A stretch of DNA of 64,000 nt, from positions 1-64,000 of the forward strand of contig NZ_QOHH01000003.1 of assembly GCF_003319105.1 (NCBI RefSeq), read 5' to 3'. Positions 1-8,274 of this stretch are shown here, piece after piece. The position numbers and the translations under genes were made by a program. Positions within the stretch are counted from its first letter, which is position 1, and every line of letters starts with the position of its first letter. Source of the DNA: Blastococcus sp. TF02-09 (GTDB lineage: Bacteria > Actinomycetota > Actinomycetes > Mycobacteriales > Geodermatophilaceae). Under the pieces are notes generated by a model. That model did not search any database and was not told the origin of the DNA. It saw only the letters and a list, made by a program, of their open reading frames with translations.

Positions 1-18
1 CTCGACCGGTGAGTGCAA

Positions 19-109
19 GCGAGCCCCGCAGCGGACCGAACCGACAGATCCCGTTGAAGACCCGAAGTCAGTCAGTCGGTGGGTCAGGAACGACCGCTGC
101 GGGGCTCGC
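19..109. repeat. Long-range inverted repeat downstream of nirD
   Basis: The 16 bases at 19-34 are the exact reverse complement of 94-109, with 59 bases between. It lies just past the 3' end of nirD, so the transcript could fold into a long hairpin acting as a terminator or 3' stabiliser. The large loop makes a simple intrinsic terminator unlikely. Confidence 0.6.
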
Positions 110-123
110 CCACATCCTCACTG

Positions 124-528
124 TCAGACGGTGACCAGGAGCTCGCCGTCGTGCTCGCGGACGGGGAAGAGCCGCAGGGGCGCCGCGCCGCTGGTCGCCG
201 CGCCGTCGGACCACCGGTAGGCGTACAGGTGCAGCGGGCAGACCAGCACGTCGACGTCGGTCTGCCCGTCGGCCAGCGGTCCGCCGGCGTGCGGGCAGGC
301 GGCCTGGGTCGCGTGCAGCGAGCCGTCCCGCAGCCGGAACACCGCCACCGGCACCCCGCCGGCGACGAAGGCCCGCCCCTCCCCCATCGGGATGTCCTCG
401 AGCCGGCCGACGGCGTGCTCGACGCCCGGGCCCGCCGGGACGGTGCCGGGCGGGACGTCGGTGGCCGGCGTGCCCAGCTCGGTGCCGGGCGTGGTGGGGC
501 GGGCGGCCGCCAGGTGCGGGGCGCTCAT
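124..528 (-). CDS. nirD: Nitrite reductase small subunit NirD (Rieske type)
   Basis: 134 residues. Small subunit of the cytoplasmic NADH-dependent assimilatory nitrite reductase, partner of NirB. The second half is a Rieske [2Fe-2S] domain: CPH (C78, H80) and CPLH (C97, H100) supply the four ligands. The first 40 or so residues are a Pro/Ala/Thr-rich low-complexity tail ahead of the usual fold. The ATG overlaps the nirB stop (ATGA), so the two are translationally coupled. Last gene of the narB-nirB-nirD operon. Confidence 0.95.
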   Translation of the reverse strand: MSAPHLAAARPTTPGTELGTPATDVPPGTVPAGPGVEHAVGRLEDIPMGEGRAFVAGGVPVAVFRLRDGSLHATQAACPHAGGPLADGQTDVDVLVCPLHLYAYRWSDGAATSGAAPLRLFPVREHDGELLVTV

Positions 529-3044
529 CGGACCGGCACCTTCGGCAGGTCGACCATCGGGAGCGCGGTGCGGAACTGGCCCGGGGTGGCCGGCTCGGCG
601 CCGTCCTGGCCCCACGGGTCGCTGTAGGCGTCGATCGAGCGCTGGATGCCGGCGTCGAGATCGGCGCACGCCTCGTCGTCGGCCAGCACCGCCCGGATCG
701 CCTCCAGGCCGACGCGGGGCACGAAGTCGTAGGTGCGCTCGAGCCAGTTGGCGTTCTCCCGGTAGTACTGCACGAAGCGGCCGGTGAGCGTGAGCACCTC
801 CTCCGGCGAGGACACCGTCGCCAGCAGGTCGCCCTTGCGCACCGACGCGCCGGCCGCGCCGCCGACGTAGACCTCCCACTTCCCGTTGCCGACGGCGACG
901 ACCCCGACGTCCTTCACGTAGGCCTCGGCACAGTTCCGCGGGCACCCGACGACGGCCATCTTGATCTTGGCCGGGCTCTCGATGCCCTGGAACCGGGTCT
1001 CCAGGTCGATGCCCAGTTGGGTGGAGTCGCCCAGCCCGAACCGGCAGAAGTCCGAGCCGACGCACGTCTTCACGGTGCGCATGCTCTTGCCGTAGGCGTA
1101 GCCGCTGGGCATGCCGAGGTCGGCCCACATCGCCGGCAGGTCCTCCTTGCGGACGCCGAGCAGGTCGATCCGCTGGCCGCCGGTCACCTTCACCATCGGC
1201 ACCTCGTACTTCTCGGCGACGTCGGCGATGCGACGCAGCTGGGCCGGCGTGGTCACCCCGCCCTTCATCTGCGGGACGACGGAGAACGTGCCGTCGCGCT
1301 GGATGTTGGCGTGCACGCGGTCGTTGATGAACTCGCCGTCCTTCTGCGGGACGAAGTCCGCGCCCCACAGCATCTTGAGCAGCGAGGTGAGGCCCATCTT
1401 CGACTTCGCGTCCTCCTTGCCGCCGGGCGCGAGCGCGGCGAAGACCGCCGAGACGCTGCGCAGGTCCTGCTCCCGGATGGCGGCGACGAGCTCCCGCTTG
1501 GCCATCGGGATGCCCGGCACGTACCAGGACGCCGCGGGGTCCTCGGCCAGGTCGCCGTCGGCCGCCCACTCCACGATCTGCTTGACCAGCGACTTGCACG
1601 AGCCGCAGCCCTTGCCGGCGCGGGTGCGGTCCATGACCGCGCCGACGCTGCCGCAGCCGTCGGCCACCGCACCGCAGATGTCGCCCTTGGAGACGCCGTT
1701 GCAGTTGCAGACCTGCGAGTCGGCCGGCATCTCGGCGACGCCCACCTCCTCGACGCCGTCGGAGAGGTCGACCAGCAGCCGGATCCGCTCCTCCGGCAGC
1801 GGCGCGCCGCGGTCGAACGCCTGGGTCAGGAACGCGACCTTGCGGGTGTCGCCGAGCAGGGTCGCGCCCACGAGCGTGTCGTCGCGGACGACGACCGACA
1901 GGTGCACGCCGCGCTTGGGCTCGGAGATGACGAGGAACTCGTCGTCGTCCCGCTCGGGCGTGCTCACCCCCATGACGGCGACGTCGACGCCGGCCACCTT
2001 GAGCTTGGTGGCGGTCCGGCTGCCGGTGTACTCGGCGTCCGGGTCGGTGCCGGTGAGGACGTCGGCCAGCACCTTCGCGTGCTCCCAGGCCGGGGCGACC
2101 AGGCCGTACACCTCACCGCGGTGCTGGGCGCACTCGCCGATCGCGTAGACGTCGGGATCGTCGGTGCGGAGCTGGTCGTCGACGACGATCGCGCGCTGCA
2201 CCTCCAGCCCCGACCGGACGGCGACGTCGGTGTGCGGGCGGACGCCGGCCGCGACCACCAGCAGGTCGCAGTCCAGCCGCCGGCCGTCCTTGAGCAGCAC
2301 GCCCTCGACGTGCTCGTCGCCCAGCACCTCCGTGGCCAGGACGTCGAGGTGCACCGCGATGCCCAGGGACCGCACGCTCTGCTCCAGGATCGCCCCGGCC
2401 TCGCGGGACAGCTGCGCATTCATCAGCCACGGCATGGCGTGCACCAGCTCGACCTTCAGCCCGTGACCCTGCAGCGCGCGGGCCGCCTCCAGGCCGAGCA
2501 GCCCCCCGCCCATGACCACGGCCTTGGTGCAGCGGCCGGTGGCCTCGAGCATCGCCCGCGTTTCGTCGATGGTGCGGAAGCCGTACACCCCCGGGAGCAG
2601 CGAGCCGTCGTCCCGGCGCACCCCGGCCATGGGCGGCACGAAGGAGTAGCTGCCGGTGGCGAGCACCAGGTGGTCGTAGGGGGTGACGGTGCCGTCGTCG
2701 GCGTGCACCTGCTTGGCGGCGGTGTCGATCCGCTCGACCCGGACGCCGGCGCGCAGCGTGACGCCGTTGTCGGCGTACCAGTCATGGCTGTTGAGGACGA
2801 TGTCGTCCTCGTGCGACTCCCCCGCCAGCACCGGCGAGAGCATGATCCGGTTGTAGTTGCCGTGCGGCTCGTCGCCGAGGACGGTGATCGCGAACTGCTC
2901 GTCCCCTCCGCGATCGAGCACCTCCTCGACGAAGCGGGCCCCGGCCATGCCGTTGCCGACGACGACCAGCCGCGCGCGCTCCTCCAGCCCGTCGTCCACG
3001 TGCAGGGACGTCACGCCTTCCGGGCGGCCACCGAGGACCCGCAT
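525..3044 (-). CDS. nirB: Nitrite reductase (NADH) large subunit NirB
   Basis: 839 residues, normal length. Reduces nitrite to ammonium in the cytoplasm using NADH, FAD, iron-sulfur clusters and siroheme. Order of domains: FAD/NAD(P)-binding oxidoreductase (residues 25-310, with VVVGNGMAG and VVMGGGLLGLE dinucleotide motifs), BFD-like [2Fe-2S] domain (CNCNG near 446 and CGSC near 480), then the ferredoxin-like and siroheme/[4Fe-4S] halves. The siroheme cluster ligands are C661, C667, C701 and C705 (CX5C and CX3C). The ATG shares one base with the stop of the upstream gene (TGATG). It sits between the nitrate reductase and nirD, so nitrite made upstream is consumed here. Confidence 0.97.
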   Translation of the reverse strand: MRVLGGRPEGVTSLHVDDGLEERARLVVVGNGMAGARFVEEVLDRGGDEQFAITVLGDEPHGNYNRIMLSPVLAGESHEDDIVLNSHDWYADNGVTLRAGVRVERIDTAAKQVHADDGTVTPYDHLVLATGSYSFVPPMAGVRRDDGSLLPGVYGFRTIDETRAMLEATGRCTKAVVMGGGLLGLEAARALQGHGLKVELVHAMPWLMNAQLSREAGAILEQSVRSLGIAVHLDVLATEVLGDEHVEGVLLKDGRRLDCDLLVVAAGVRPHTDVAVRSGLEVQRAIVVDDQLRTDDPDVYAIGECAQHRGEVYGLVAPAWEHAKVLADVLTGTDPDAEYTGSRTATKLKVAGVDVAVMGVSTPERDDDEFLVISEPKRGVHLSVVVRDDTLVGATLLGDTRKVAFLTQAFDRGAPLPEERIRLLVDLSDGVEEVGVAEMPADSQVCNCNGVSKGDICGAVADGCGSVGAVMDRTRAGKGCGSCKSLVKQIVEWAADGDLAEDPAASWYVPGIPMAKRELVAAIREQDLRSVSAVFAALAPGGKEDAKSKMGLTSLLKMLWGADFVPQKDGEFINDRVHANIQRDGTFSVVPQMKGGVTTPAQLRRIADVAEKYEVPMVKVTGGQRIDLLGVRKEDLPAMWADLGMPSGYAYGKSMRTVKTCVGSDFCRFGLGDSTQLGIDLETRFQGIESPAKIKMAVVGCPRNCAEAYVKDVGVVAVGNGKWEVYVGGAAGASVRKGDLLATVSSPEEVLTLTGRFVQYYRENANWLERTYDFVPRVGLEAIRAVLADDEACADLDAGIQRSIDAYSDPWGQDGAEPATPGQFRTALPMVDLPKVPVR

Positions 3045-3391
3045 CAGACCTCCACCAGCCCGAGGTCGACCACCAGCTCGCCGGTGACACCCTCGGGTGC
3101 CGCGGCGTGCAGCTCGACGACCGAGCCGCCGGGCAGGTCCTCGACCACCCGGAGCGGCACGTGCGTGTCGGCCTTGGCGCCGACGGGGAACCAGCGCATC
3201 GGCTCGCCGTCGCGCAGCAGGAGCACGTAGACCAGCTCGGCGGTGGAGTTGCCGGCCCGCAGGTACAGCGCCTGGGCCGAGCACCCCGCCGGCACGGTGT
3301 AGCGGAGCGCGGGATCCACCGGGCCGGGCTTGGTCAGCCCCTCCCCGGTGATCGGGAAGACGCCTTGCAGGAACCGGGGGGTGCTCTTCAC
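3044..3391 (-). CDS. Small nirB-associated protein, internal start within narB frame
   Basis: 115 residues from a GTG at 3391, in frame with and inside the narB reading frame. The AAGGAG at 3404-3399 sits 7 bases upstream, much better than most starts here, and the preceding narB segment is low-complexity linker. The product begins VKSTPRFLQGVF and has mixed beta content with no catalytic motif I recognise. Either narB carries this as a C-terminal domain, or a free copy is also translated. Placement between nitrate and nitrite reductase suggests an accessory role in electron transfer or assembly, which is inference. Confidence 0.55.
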   Translation of the reverse strand: MKSTPRFLQGVFPITGEGLTKPGPVDPALRYTVPAGCSAQALYLRAGNSTAELVYVLLLRDGEPMRWFPVGAKADTHVPLRVVEDLPGGSVVELHAAAPEGVTGELVVDLGLVEV

Positions 3392-5632
3392 GGACGTGCT
3401 CCTTCTGCTCCGGGCGGGAGGCCGGGGACGGGTGGACGGGGGCAGCTGGTGGGGGCGGGGCTGCGGCTGGTCGGCCGGTGCCGGCGGGGTGATCCGCTCC
3501 TCCGGCCCGCCGATGCGGACGACGGCGACGGCGCAGACCTTGAAGGCGGGCATCCGCGACGTCGGGTCGAGCGCCGGATCGGTGAGCGCGTTGGCGCTGG
3601 AGCCACCACCCCAGTGGAACGGCGCGAAGACGACGTCCGCGCGGATCGCGTCGGTGACCTGCGCGTGGAAGCGGGCCCGGCCGCGGCGGGTGGCCAACTC
3701 GACGACGTCGTCCTGGCTGATGCCGAGGCGCCGGGCGAGGTCGGGGTGCAGCTCCGCGCGGGGCGTGGGCGCGACCAGCTGCAGGCTGCGCGAGCGCCGG
3801 GTCTGCGTGCCGGACTGGTACTGCGCCAGCACCCGACCGGTGGTGAGCACGAGGGGGTACTCGGCGTCGGGGACCTCGTGCGCCTCGACGTGCTCGACGC
3901 GCAGGAACCGGGCCCGGCCGTCGGGGGTGGCGAACCGCTCGGTGAACAGCCGCGGGGTCCCGGGGTGGTCCGGCGCGGGACAGGGCCAGAAGACGCCGTC
4001 CTCGGCGTCGATGCGCGCGTAGCTGATCCCGGAGTAGTCCGCCGCTCCCCCGGCGCTGGCCCGGCGCAGCTCCTCGAAGACCGTCTCCGGGTCGCCGCTG
4101 AACAGCTCGCCGGCACCGAGCCGGCCGGCGAGCGTGGCGAGCAGCTGCAGGTCGTCGGGCACCCCGGCGGGCGGGTCCAGCGCCCGCCGGCGGCGGACGA
4201 CGCGGCCCTCGAGGTTGGTCATCGTGCCCGCCTCCTCCGCCCACATGGCGCTGGGCAGGACGACGTCGGCGAGCTCGGCGGTCTCGGAGAGGAAGAAGTC
4301 GCTGACCACGAGGAAGTCCAGGCGCTGCAGCCGGCTGATCACCCGGCGGGCGTCCGGCGCGCTGACCGCCACGTTGGACGCCAGCACGAGCAGGGTGCGG
4401 ACGCCGCCGTCGGAACCGAGCGCGTCGAGCAGCTCGAAGGCCGACCGCCCCGGCATCGGCAGGTCGTCGGGGTCGACACCCCACACCCCGGCGACGTGCG
4501 CCCGGGCGGCCGGGTCCGCCAGGGACCGGTAGCCGGGCAGCTGGTCGGCCTTCTGCCCGTGCTCCCGGCCGCCCTGCCCGTTGCCCTGGCCGGTGACCGT
4601 GCCCCAGCCGCTGCCCGGCCGGCCGGGGAGGCCCAGCGCCAGCGCCAGGTTGATCCAGGCCTGGGCGGTGTCTGTGCCGCTGCGGTGCTGCTCGGCGCCG
4701 CGCGCGGTGAGCACGATCGCCCGGTCCGCCCCGGCCAGGGCGTGCACGGTCTCCCGCTGCTGCTCGACGGGCACCCCGGTGATCCGCTCGACGCGGTCGG
4801 GCCAGTAGGCGGCGGCACCGGCGCGGACGTCGTCGAACCCGCTCGTGCGGGCCGCGACGTAGGCCTCGTCGACCAGCCCCTCGGCGATCGCGATGTGCAG
4901 CAGGCCGTTGGCCAGCGCCAGGTCGGTGCCCGGCAGCGGCTGCAGGTGGAGGCCGGCCCCGCGGGCGGTGGCGGTGCGGCGGGGGTCGATCACGATGTGC
5001 CGGGCGCCCCGCTCGCGGCCGGCGTCGAACCACTGCATGGCCGGCGGCATGGTGTCGGCCGGGTTGGAGCCGACGAGCACGACGACGTCGGCGTCGGCGA
5101 TGTCGCTGAGCGGGAAGGGCAGGCCGCGGTCGAGCCCGAAGGCGCGGTTGGCCGCGCCGGCCGCCGAGCTCATGCAGAAGCGGCCGTTGTAGTCGATGGC
5201 GCTGGTGCGCAGCGCTACCCGGGCGAACTTGCCGAACTGGTAGGCCTGCTCGTTGGTGAGCGATCCCCCGCCGAAGCAGCCCACGGCGTCGCGGCCGTGC
5301 AGTTGCTGGGTCCGCTCGATCGCCCCGACCACCCGGTCGAGGGCGTCGTCCCAGGAGGCCTCGACCAGCGGGCTGGTCCGGTCGCCGGGCACCGCGCGCA
5401 CGAGCGGGCGGGTGAGCCGCTCGGGGTGGTCGAGCAGCTCGGTCGACGACCAGCCCTTCGAGCACAGGCCCCCGCGGTTGGTCGGGAAGTCCAGCGGGAC
5501 GAGCGTCGCCGGGCGGTCCCCCGCGGTCACGGCCATGCCGCACTGCAGTGAGCAGTACGGGCAGTGCGTCGCCGTCGTCCGGAGCACGGCGGCACCGCGA
5601 CCTGCGGACTCGGGGGCGACGGCGGCGGGCAT
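3044..5632 (-). CDS. narB: Assimilatory nitrate reductase, molybdopterin catalytic subunit, with fused C-terminal domain
   Basis: 862 residues if read through. Reduces nitrate to nitrite in the cytoplasm. C24, C27, C31 and C57 form the N-terminal [4Fe-4S] site (CPYCSLQC). Molybdopterin oxidoreductase and MGD-binding domains fill residues 60-700. The NasA/NarB-type layout and the downstream nirBD support nitrate as substrate rather than formate. After a Pro/Arg-rich linker (about 705-745) comes a separate roughly 110-residue domain that may also be made as its own protein (see 3044-3391). The start is the ATG at 5632 without a strong ribosome binding site. It could be called nasA; the symbol is by function. 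Confidence 0.88.
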   Translation of the reverse strand: MPAAVAPESAGRGAAVLRTTATHCPYCSLQCGMAVTAGDRPATLVPLDFPTNRGGLCSKGWSSTELLDHPERLTRPLVRAVPGDRTSPLVEASWDDALDRVVGAIERTQQLHGRDAVGCFGGGSLTNEQAYQFGKFARVALRTSAIDYNGRFCMSSAAGAANRAFGLDRGLPFPLSDIADADVVVLVGSNPADTMPPAMQWFDAGRERGARHIVIDPRRTATARGAGLHLQPLPGTDLALANGLLHIAIAEGLVDEAYVAARTSGFDDVRAGAAAYWPDRVERITGVPVEQQRETVHALAGADRAIVLTARGAEQHRSGTDTAQAWINLALALGLPGRPGSGWGTVTGQGNGQGGREHGQKADQLPGYRSLADPAARAHVAGVWGVDPDDLPMPGRSAFELLDALGSDGGVRTLLVLASNVAVSAPDARRVISRLQRLDFLVVSDFFLSETAELADVVLPSAMWAEEAGTMTNLEGRVVRRRRALDPPAGVPDDLQLLATLAGRLGAGELFSGDPETVFEELRRASAGGAADYSGISYARIDAEDGVFWPCPAPDHPGTPRLFTERFATPDGRARFLRVEHVEAHEVPDAEYPLVLTTGRVLAQYQSGTQTRRSRSLQLVAPTPRAELHPDLARRLGISQDDVVELATRRGRARFHAQVTDAIRADVVFAPFHWGGGSSANALTDPALDPTSRMPAFKVCAVAVVRIGGPEERITPPAPADQPQPRPHQLPPSTRPRPPARSRRSTSVKSTPRFLQGVFPITGEGLTKPGPVDPALRYTVPAGCSAQALYLRAGNSTAELVYVLLLRDGEPMRWFPVGAKADTHVPLRVVEDLPGGSVVELHAAAPEGVTGELVVDLGLVEV
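3399..3404 (-). promoter_or_regulatory. Internal Shine-Dalgarno within narB
   Basis: AAGGAG on the minus strand, 7 bases before an in-frame GTG at 3391. It lies in the linker region of narB and is the evidence for internal initiation of the small C-terminal protein. Confidence 0.6.
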
Positions 5633-5662
5633 GCACCGAGACTGGGCCCCGGTCGTTTCCCC

Positions 5663-5694
5663 GGGTGCACACCGGCGTCAACGCTGGGTGCACA
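5663..5694. promoter_or_regulatory. Two GGGTGCACA boxes upstream of the nitrate operon
   Basis: GGGTGCACA occurs at 5663-5671 and again at 5686-5694, 23 bases apart (about two helical turns), in the 148-base gap between narB and the divergent tetR gene. Each contains the palindrome GTGCAC. They could be operator half-sites for a nitrogen regulator or the adjacent TetR protein. No clear GlnR consensus was found. Confidence 0.35.
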
Positions 5695-5780
5695 GGAACT
5701 CACACCGCTCCGACCGGTGCGGTGAGCGGCTGAGGCATGATCGGCCGCGGGGGACCCGGATCGAGAGGAAGGCGACGATC

Positions 5781-6575
5781 GTGGACCTGCCCCGAGCAGA
5801 CGCCGATCCCGACAGCCGCGAGGGCCGGGGCGGCATGGCCGCCGTGATGCCCGCCGCGCCGCCGGGATCGGGCCGCACCGCACTGGACCGGCGCCGCATC
5901 ATCGGCGCGGCCGTCGAGTTCATCGACGCGCACGGCCTGGCCGCGCTCACCATGCGGCGGCTGGGCGCCCACCTCGGCGTCGAGGCGATGGCCCTGTACC
6001 GCTACGTGCCCAGCCGGGATAACCTGCTCGACGGCGTGGTGGAGGCCGTCGTCGACGAGCTGTACGGCGATCCCGACGTGCACCTGACGCCGGGGCACGG
6101 TTGGCAGGACTACCTGCAGCGGCTGGCGCACGGCGTCCGCCGCATCGCGCTGGCGCACCCCGAGGTGTTCCCGTTGGTGGCCACGCGTCCGCCGGCGGCA
6201 CCGTGGGTGCGGCCGCCGCTGCGGAGCCTGCGCTGGGTGGAGTCGTTCCTGGTCGCGCTGATCGACAGCGGCTTCTCCGAGGAGGCGGCGGTGTCGGCCT
6301 ACCGCGCCTACTCGAGCTTCCTGCTGGGCCACCTGCTGCTGGAGGTCTCGCAGCAGGGTGTGGCGGTCAACGCGGAGGACAAGCCCGAAGGCGTCGAGGA
6401 GGCGCAGGCGGCCACCGACCTGAGCGAGTACCCGACGGTCGTGCGCCTGGAGCCGCTGCTCTCGCTGGACGAGTCGGCCGCGGAGTTCGAGGAGGCGCTG
6501 GAGAACCTGCTCGAGCGGCTGGAGCTGGTGCTGCGGGAGGGCCGGGCGCCCGGGCGAGGGGACGACCGGGAGTGA
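5781..6575 (+). CDS. TetR/AcrR family transcriptional regulator
   Basis: 264 residues from a GTG preceded by GAGGAAGG at 8 bases; an ATG at 5835 is the alternative start. The N-terminal helix-turn-helix spans roughly residues 35-80 (GLAALTMRRLGAHLGVEAMALYRYV read in segments), followed by a TetR_C-type ligand domain. It is divergent from the nitrate operon, and a perfect 23-bp palindrome follows 18 bases after its stop. It could control the nitrate genes, the PRC-barrel gene, or both. The ligand is unknown. Confidence 0.88.
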   Translation: MDLPRADADPDSREGRGGMAAVMPAAPPGSGRTALDRRRIIGAAVEFIDAHGLAALTMRRLGAHLGVEAMALYRYVPSRDNLLDGVVEAVVDELYGDPDVHLTPGHGWQDYLQRLAHGVRRIALAHPEVFPLVATRPPAAPWVRPPLRSLRWVESFLVALIDSGFSEEAAVSAYRAYSSFLLGHLLLEVSQQGVAVNAEDKPEGVEEAQAATDLSEYPTVVRLEPLLSLDESAAEFEEALENLLERLELVLREGRAPGRGDDRE

Positions 6576-6593
6576 GCTCCTCAACATGCGGGT

Positions 6594-6616
6594 CGCTGTT
6601 TACGTCGTAAACAGCG
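6594..6616. promoter_or_regulatory. Perfect 23-bp palindrome, candidate TetR operator
   Basis: CGCTGTTTACG, a central T, then CGTAAACAGCG: 11-bp arms with a single central base. The 1-base centre and AT-rich core argue for a protein-binding operator, not a terminator. It sits between the TetR gene and the PRC-barrel gene, about 95 bases before the latter's start. Confidence 0.6.
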
Positions 6617-6711
6617 GGGGCATGTCCGTGACCGGCCCTCGGCGGTGAGCACGTACCCCCGAGGTGAGACCGCAATCGGAAAACCCAGTTCTGAACCCGC
6701 GAGGAGCGCAC

Positions 6712-7485
6712 GTGATCACCGAGCAGCAGCTCAGCACCGTCATCGGCAGCACCGCCCACGGCACGGACGGCAAGATCGGCACCGTCGGCGAGGTCTACCT
6801 GGACGACGAGACGGGCCGTCCCGAGTGGGCGACCGTCCACACCGGCCTGTTCGGGACCAAGGAGTCCTTCGTCCCGCTCGCCGAGGCCGACCTGTCGGGC
6901 AGCGACCTCCGCCTGCCCTACGACAAGGACAAGGTCAAGAACGCCCCCCAGATCGACACCGACGGCCACCTCTCCCCCGAGGAGGAGGCCGAGCTCTACC
7001 GCTACTACGGCATCGGGTCGGGCACGGAGACCGCCTACACCGACACCACGACCACCGACCGCACGAACACTCACGGCACCGTCGGCCACGACACCTCGGG
7101 CCCGACGACCGACAACGCCATGACCCGCTCGGAGGAGCAGCTCCGCGTCGGCACCGAGCGCGTCGAGGCCGGTCGCGTCCGGCTGCGCAAGTACGTCGTC
7201 ACCGAGAACGTCACGCAGACCGTCCCGGTCTCGCACGAGGAGATCCGCGTCGAGCGCGAGCCGATCACCGACGCCAACGTGGGCAACGCCCTCGACGGCC
7301 CGGCCATCTCCGAGGAGGAGCACGAGGTGGTGCTCCACGCCGAGCGCCCCGTCGTCGCCAAGGAGGCCGTGCCGGTCGAGCGCGTGCGCCTGGACACCCA
7401 GACGGTGACCGAGCAGGAGACCATCAACGAGACGGTGCGTAAGGAGCAGATCGAGCTCGACGACGAGACCACTCGCCGGAGCTGA
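6712..7485 (+). CDS. PRC-barrel / DUF2382 (YsnF/AvaK-like) stress-associated protein
   Basis: 257 residues from a GTG with GAGGAG 5 bases upstream; an ATG at 6664 is in frame but lacks such a site. Residues 1-85 form a PRC-barrel domain (KIGTVGEVYLDD, PEWATVHTGLFG). A Thr/Ser-rich linker follows. The rest is a DUF2382 domain with the typical alternating acidic/basic beta pattern (VRLRKYVVTENV, EEIRVEREPI). Such proteins are usually stress-induced and cytosolic with no known reaction. It is strongly acidic and followed by a hairpin terminator. Confidence 0.88.
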   Translation: MITEQQLSTVIGSTAHGTDGKIGTVGEVYLDDETGRPEWATVHTGLFGTKESFVPLAEADLSGSDLRLPYDKDKVKNAPQIDTDGHLSPEEEAELYRYYGIGSGTETAYTDTTTTDRTNTHGTVGHDTSGPTTDNAMTRSEEQLRVGTERVEAGRVRLRKYVVTENVTQTVPVSHEEIRVEREPITDANVGNALDGPAISEEEHEVVLHAERPVVAKEAVPVERVRLDTQTVTEQETINETVRKEQIELDDETTRRS

Positions 7486-7491
7486 TCGGAC

Positions 7492-7519
7492 GGCGGCGCG
7501 GGCCCCGGCCCGCGCCGCC
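7492..7519 (+). terminator. Hairpin terminator after PRC-barrel gene
   Basis: A 13-bp perfect GC stem (7492-7504 with 7507-7519) with a 2-base loop lies 6 bases past the stop codon. There is no U-tract, as is common for high-GC actinobacteria. Confidence 0.65.
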
Positions 7520-7583
7520 GCCGCCCCTGCACCACCCGGTCCAATCCCTGGCCGTGCCGCACCACCTCGAAGGAATCCATCTC

Positions 7584-8195
7584 ATGGCCACATCCGACCC
7601 GATTCCCGGCGACGGCCGGGCCCCGGGCGCCTCGGCGACCCGCGGCGCCGCGCGCGACGCCGTCGACGCCCAGCACGACCGCTTCGGCGGCATCAAGTGG
7701 GGAGCCGCCTTCTTCGGCTGGCTGTCCGCCAACGGGCTCGCCGTGATCCTCATCGCCCTGGCCAGCGCGGGCGGCCTGGCCATCGGGCTCTCCCAGCTCG
7801 ACGCCGCCGACGACGCGGCCGACCAGGCCGACACCATCGGCATCGCGGGCGGCATCGTCCTGCTGGTCGTCCTCTTCCTCGCCTACCTGGCCGGTGGCTA
7901 CGTCGCCGGTCGCATGGCGCGCTTCGACGGTGCCCGCCAGGGCATCGCCGTCTGGGTGATCGGCCTGCTGGTCGTGCTGGCGCTCGCTCTCGCGGGCCTG
8001 GTCTTCGGCTCGGAGTACAACGTGCTCCAGCAGCTGGACCTCCCGCGCATCCCGATCGACGAGGGCACGCTGACGACCGGCGGCATCATCGCCCTGGTCG
8101 CCGTCCTCCTGGTCACGCTGCTGGGCGCGATCCTGGGCGGCAAGCTCGGCGACCGCTTCCACCGCAAGGTCGACCGCGCGGGCTTCGACGTCTGA
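7584..8195 (+). CDS. YrzE-like integral membrane protein
   Basis: 203 residues from an ATG with GAAGGAAT upstream. A hydrophilic N-terminus of about 40 residues is followed by four hydrophobic segments, roughly residues 42-66, 86-110, 118-140 and 160-185, with Gly/Ala-rich helices. The layout resembles TIGR04086/YrzE-type membrane proteins. No catalytic motif is visible. It follows the PRC-barrel stress protein in the same direction but after a terminator, so it is likely a separate transcript. Confidence 0.7.
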   Translation: MATSDPIPGDGRAPGASATRGAARDAVDAQHDRFGGIKWGAAFFGWLSANGLAVILIALASAGGLAIGLSQLDAADDAADQADTIGIAGGIVLLVVLFLAYLAGGYVAGRMARFDGARQGIAVWVIGLLVVLALALAGLVFGSEYNVLQQLDLPRIPIDEGTLTTGGIIALVAVLLVTLLGAILGGKLGDRFHRKVDRAGFDV

Positions 8196-8209
8196 CGCAC
8201 CGGACCTCC

Positions 8210-8245
8210 GAACGGGGGCCGTCCCATCCGGGGCGGCCCCCGTTC
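8210..8245 (+). terminator. Hairpin terminator
   Basis: A 12-bp perfect stem (GAACGGGGGCCG at 8210-8221 with 8234-8245) and a 12-base loop, 15 bases past the membrane protein stop. It supports a gene start for the next CDS downstream of 8245. Confidence 0.75.
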
Positions 8246-8274
8246 GCGTGTCCGGGTCGTGGTCGAATGCCGGG

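Noticed and set aside
5641-5780. GlnR box upstream of the nitrate operon
   Set aside because: GTTTC occurs at 5655-5659, but no properly spaced GTNAC/GAAAC partners follow.
8248-8274. Earlier GTG start for the GNAT gene
   Set aside because: It lies 3 bases past the preceding terminator stem, leaving no room for a promoter; the GTG at 8275 has a -10-like hexamer.
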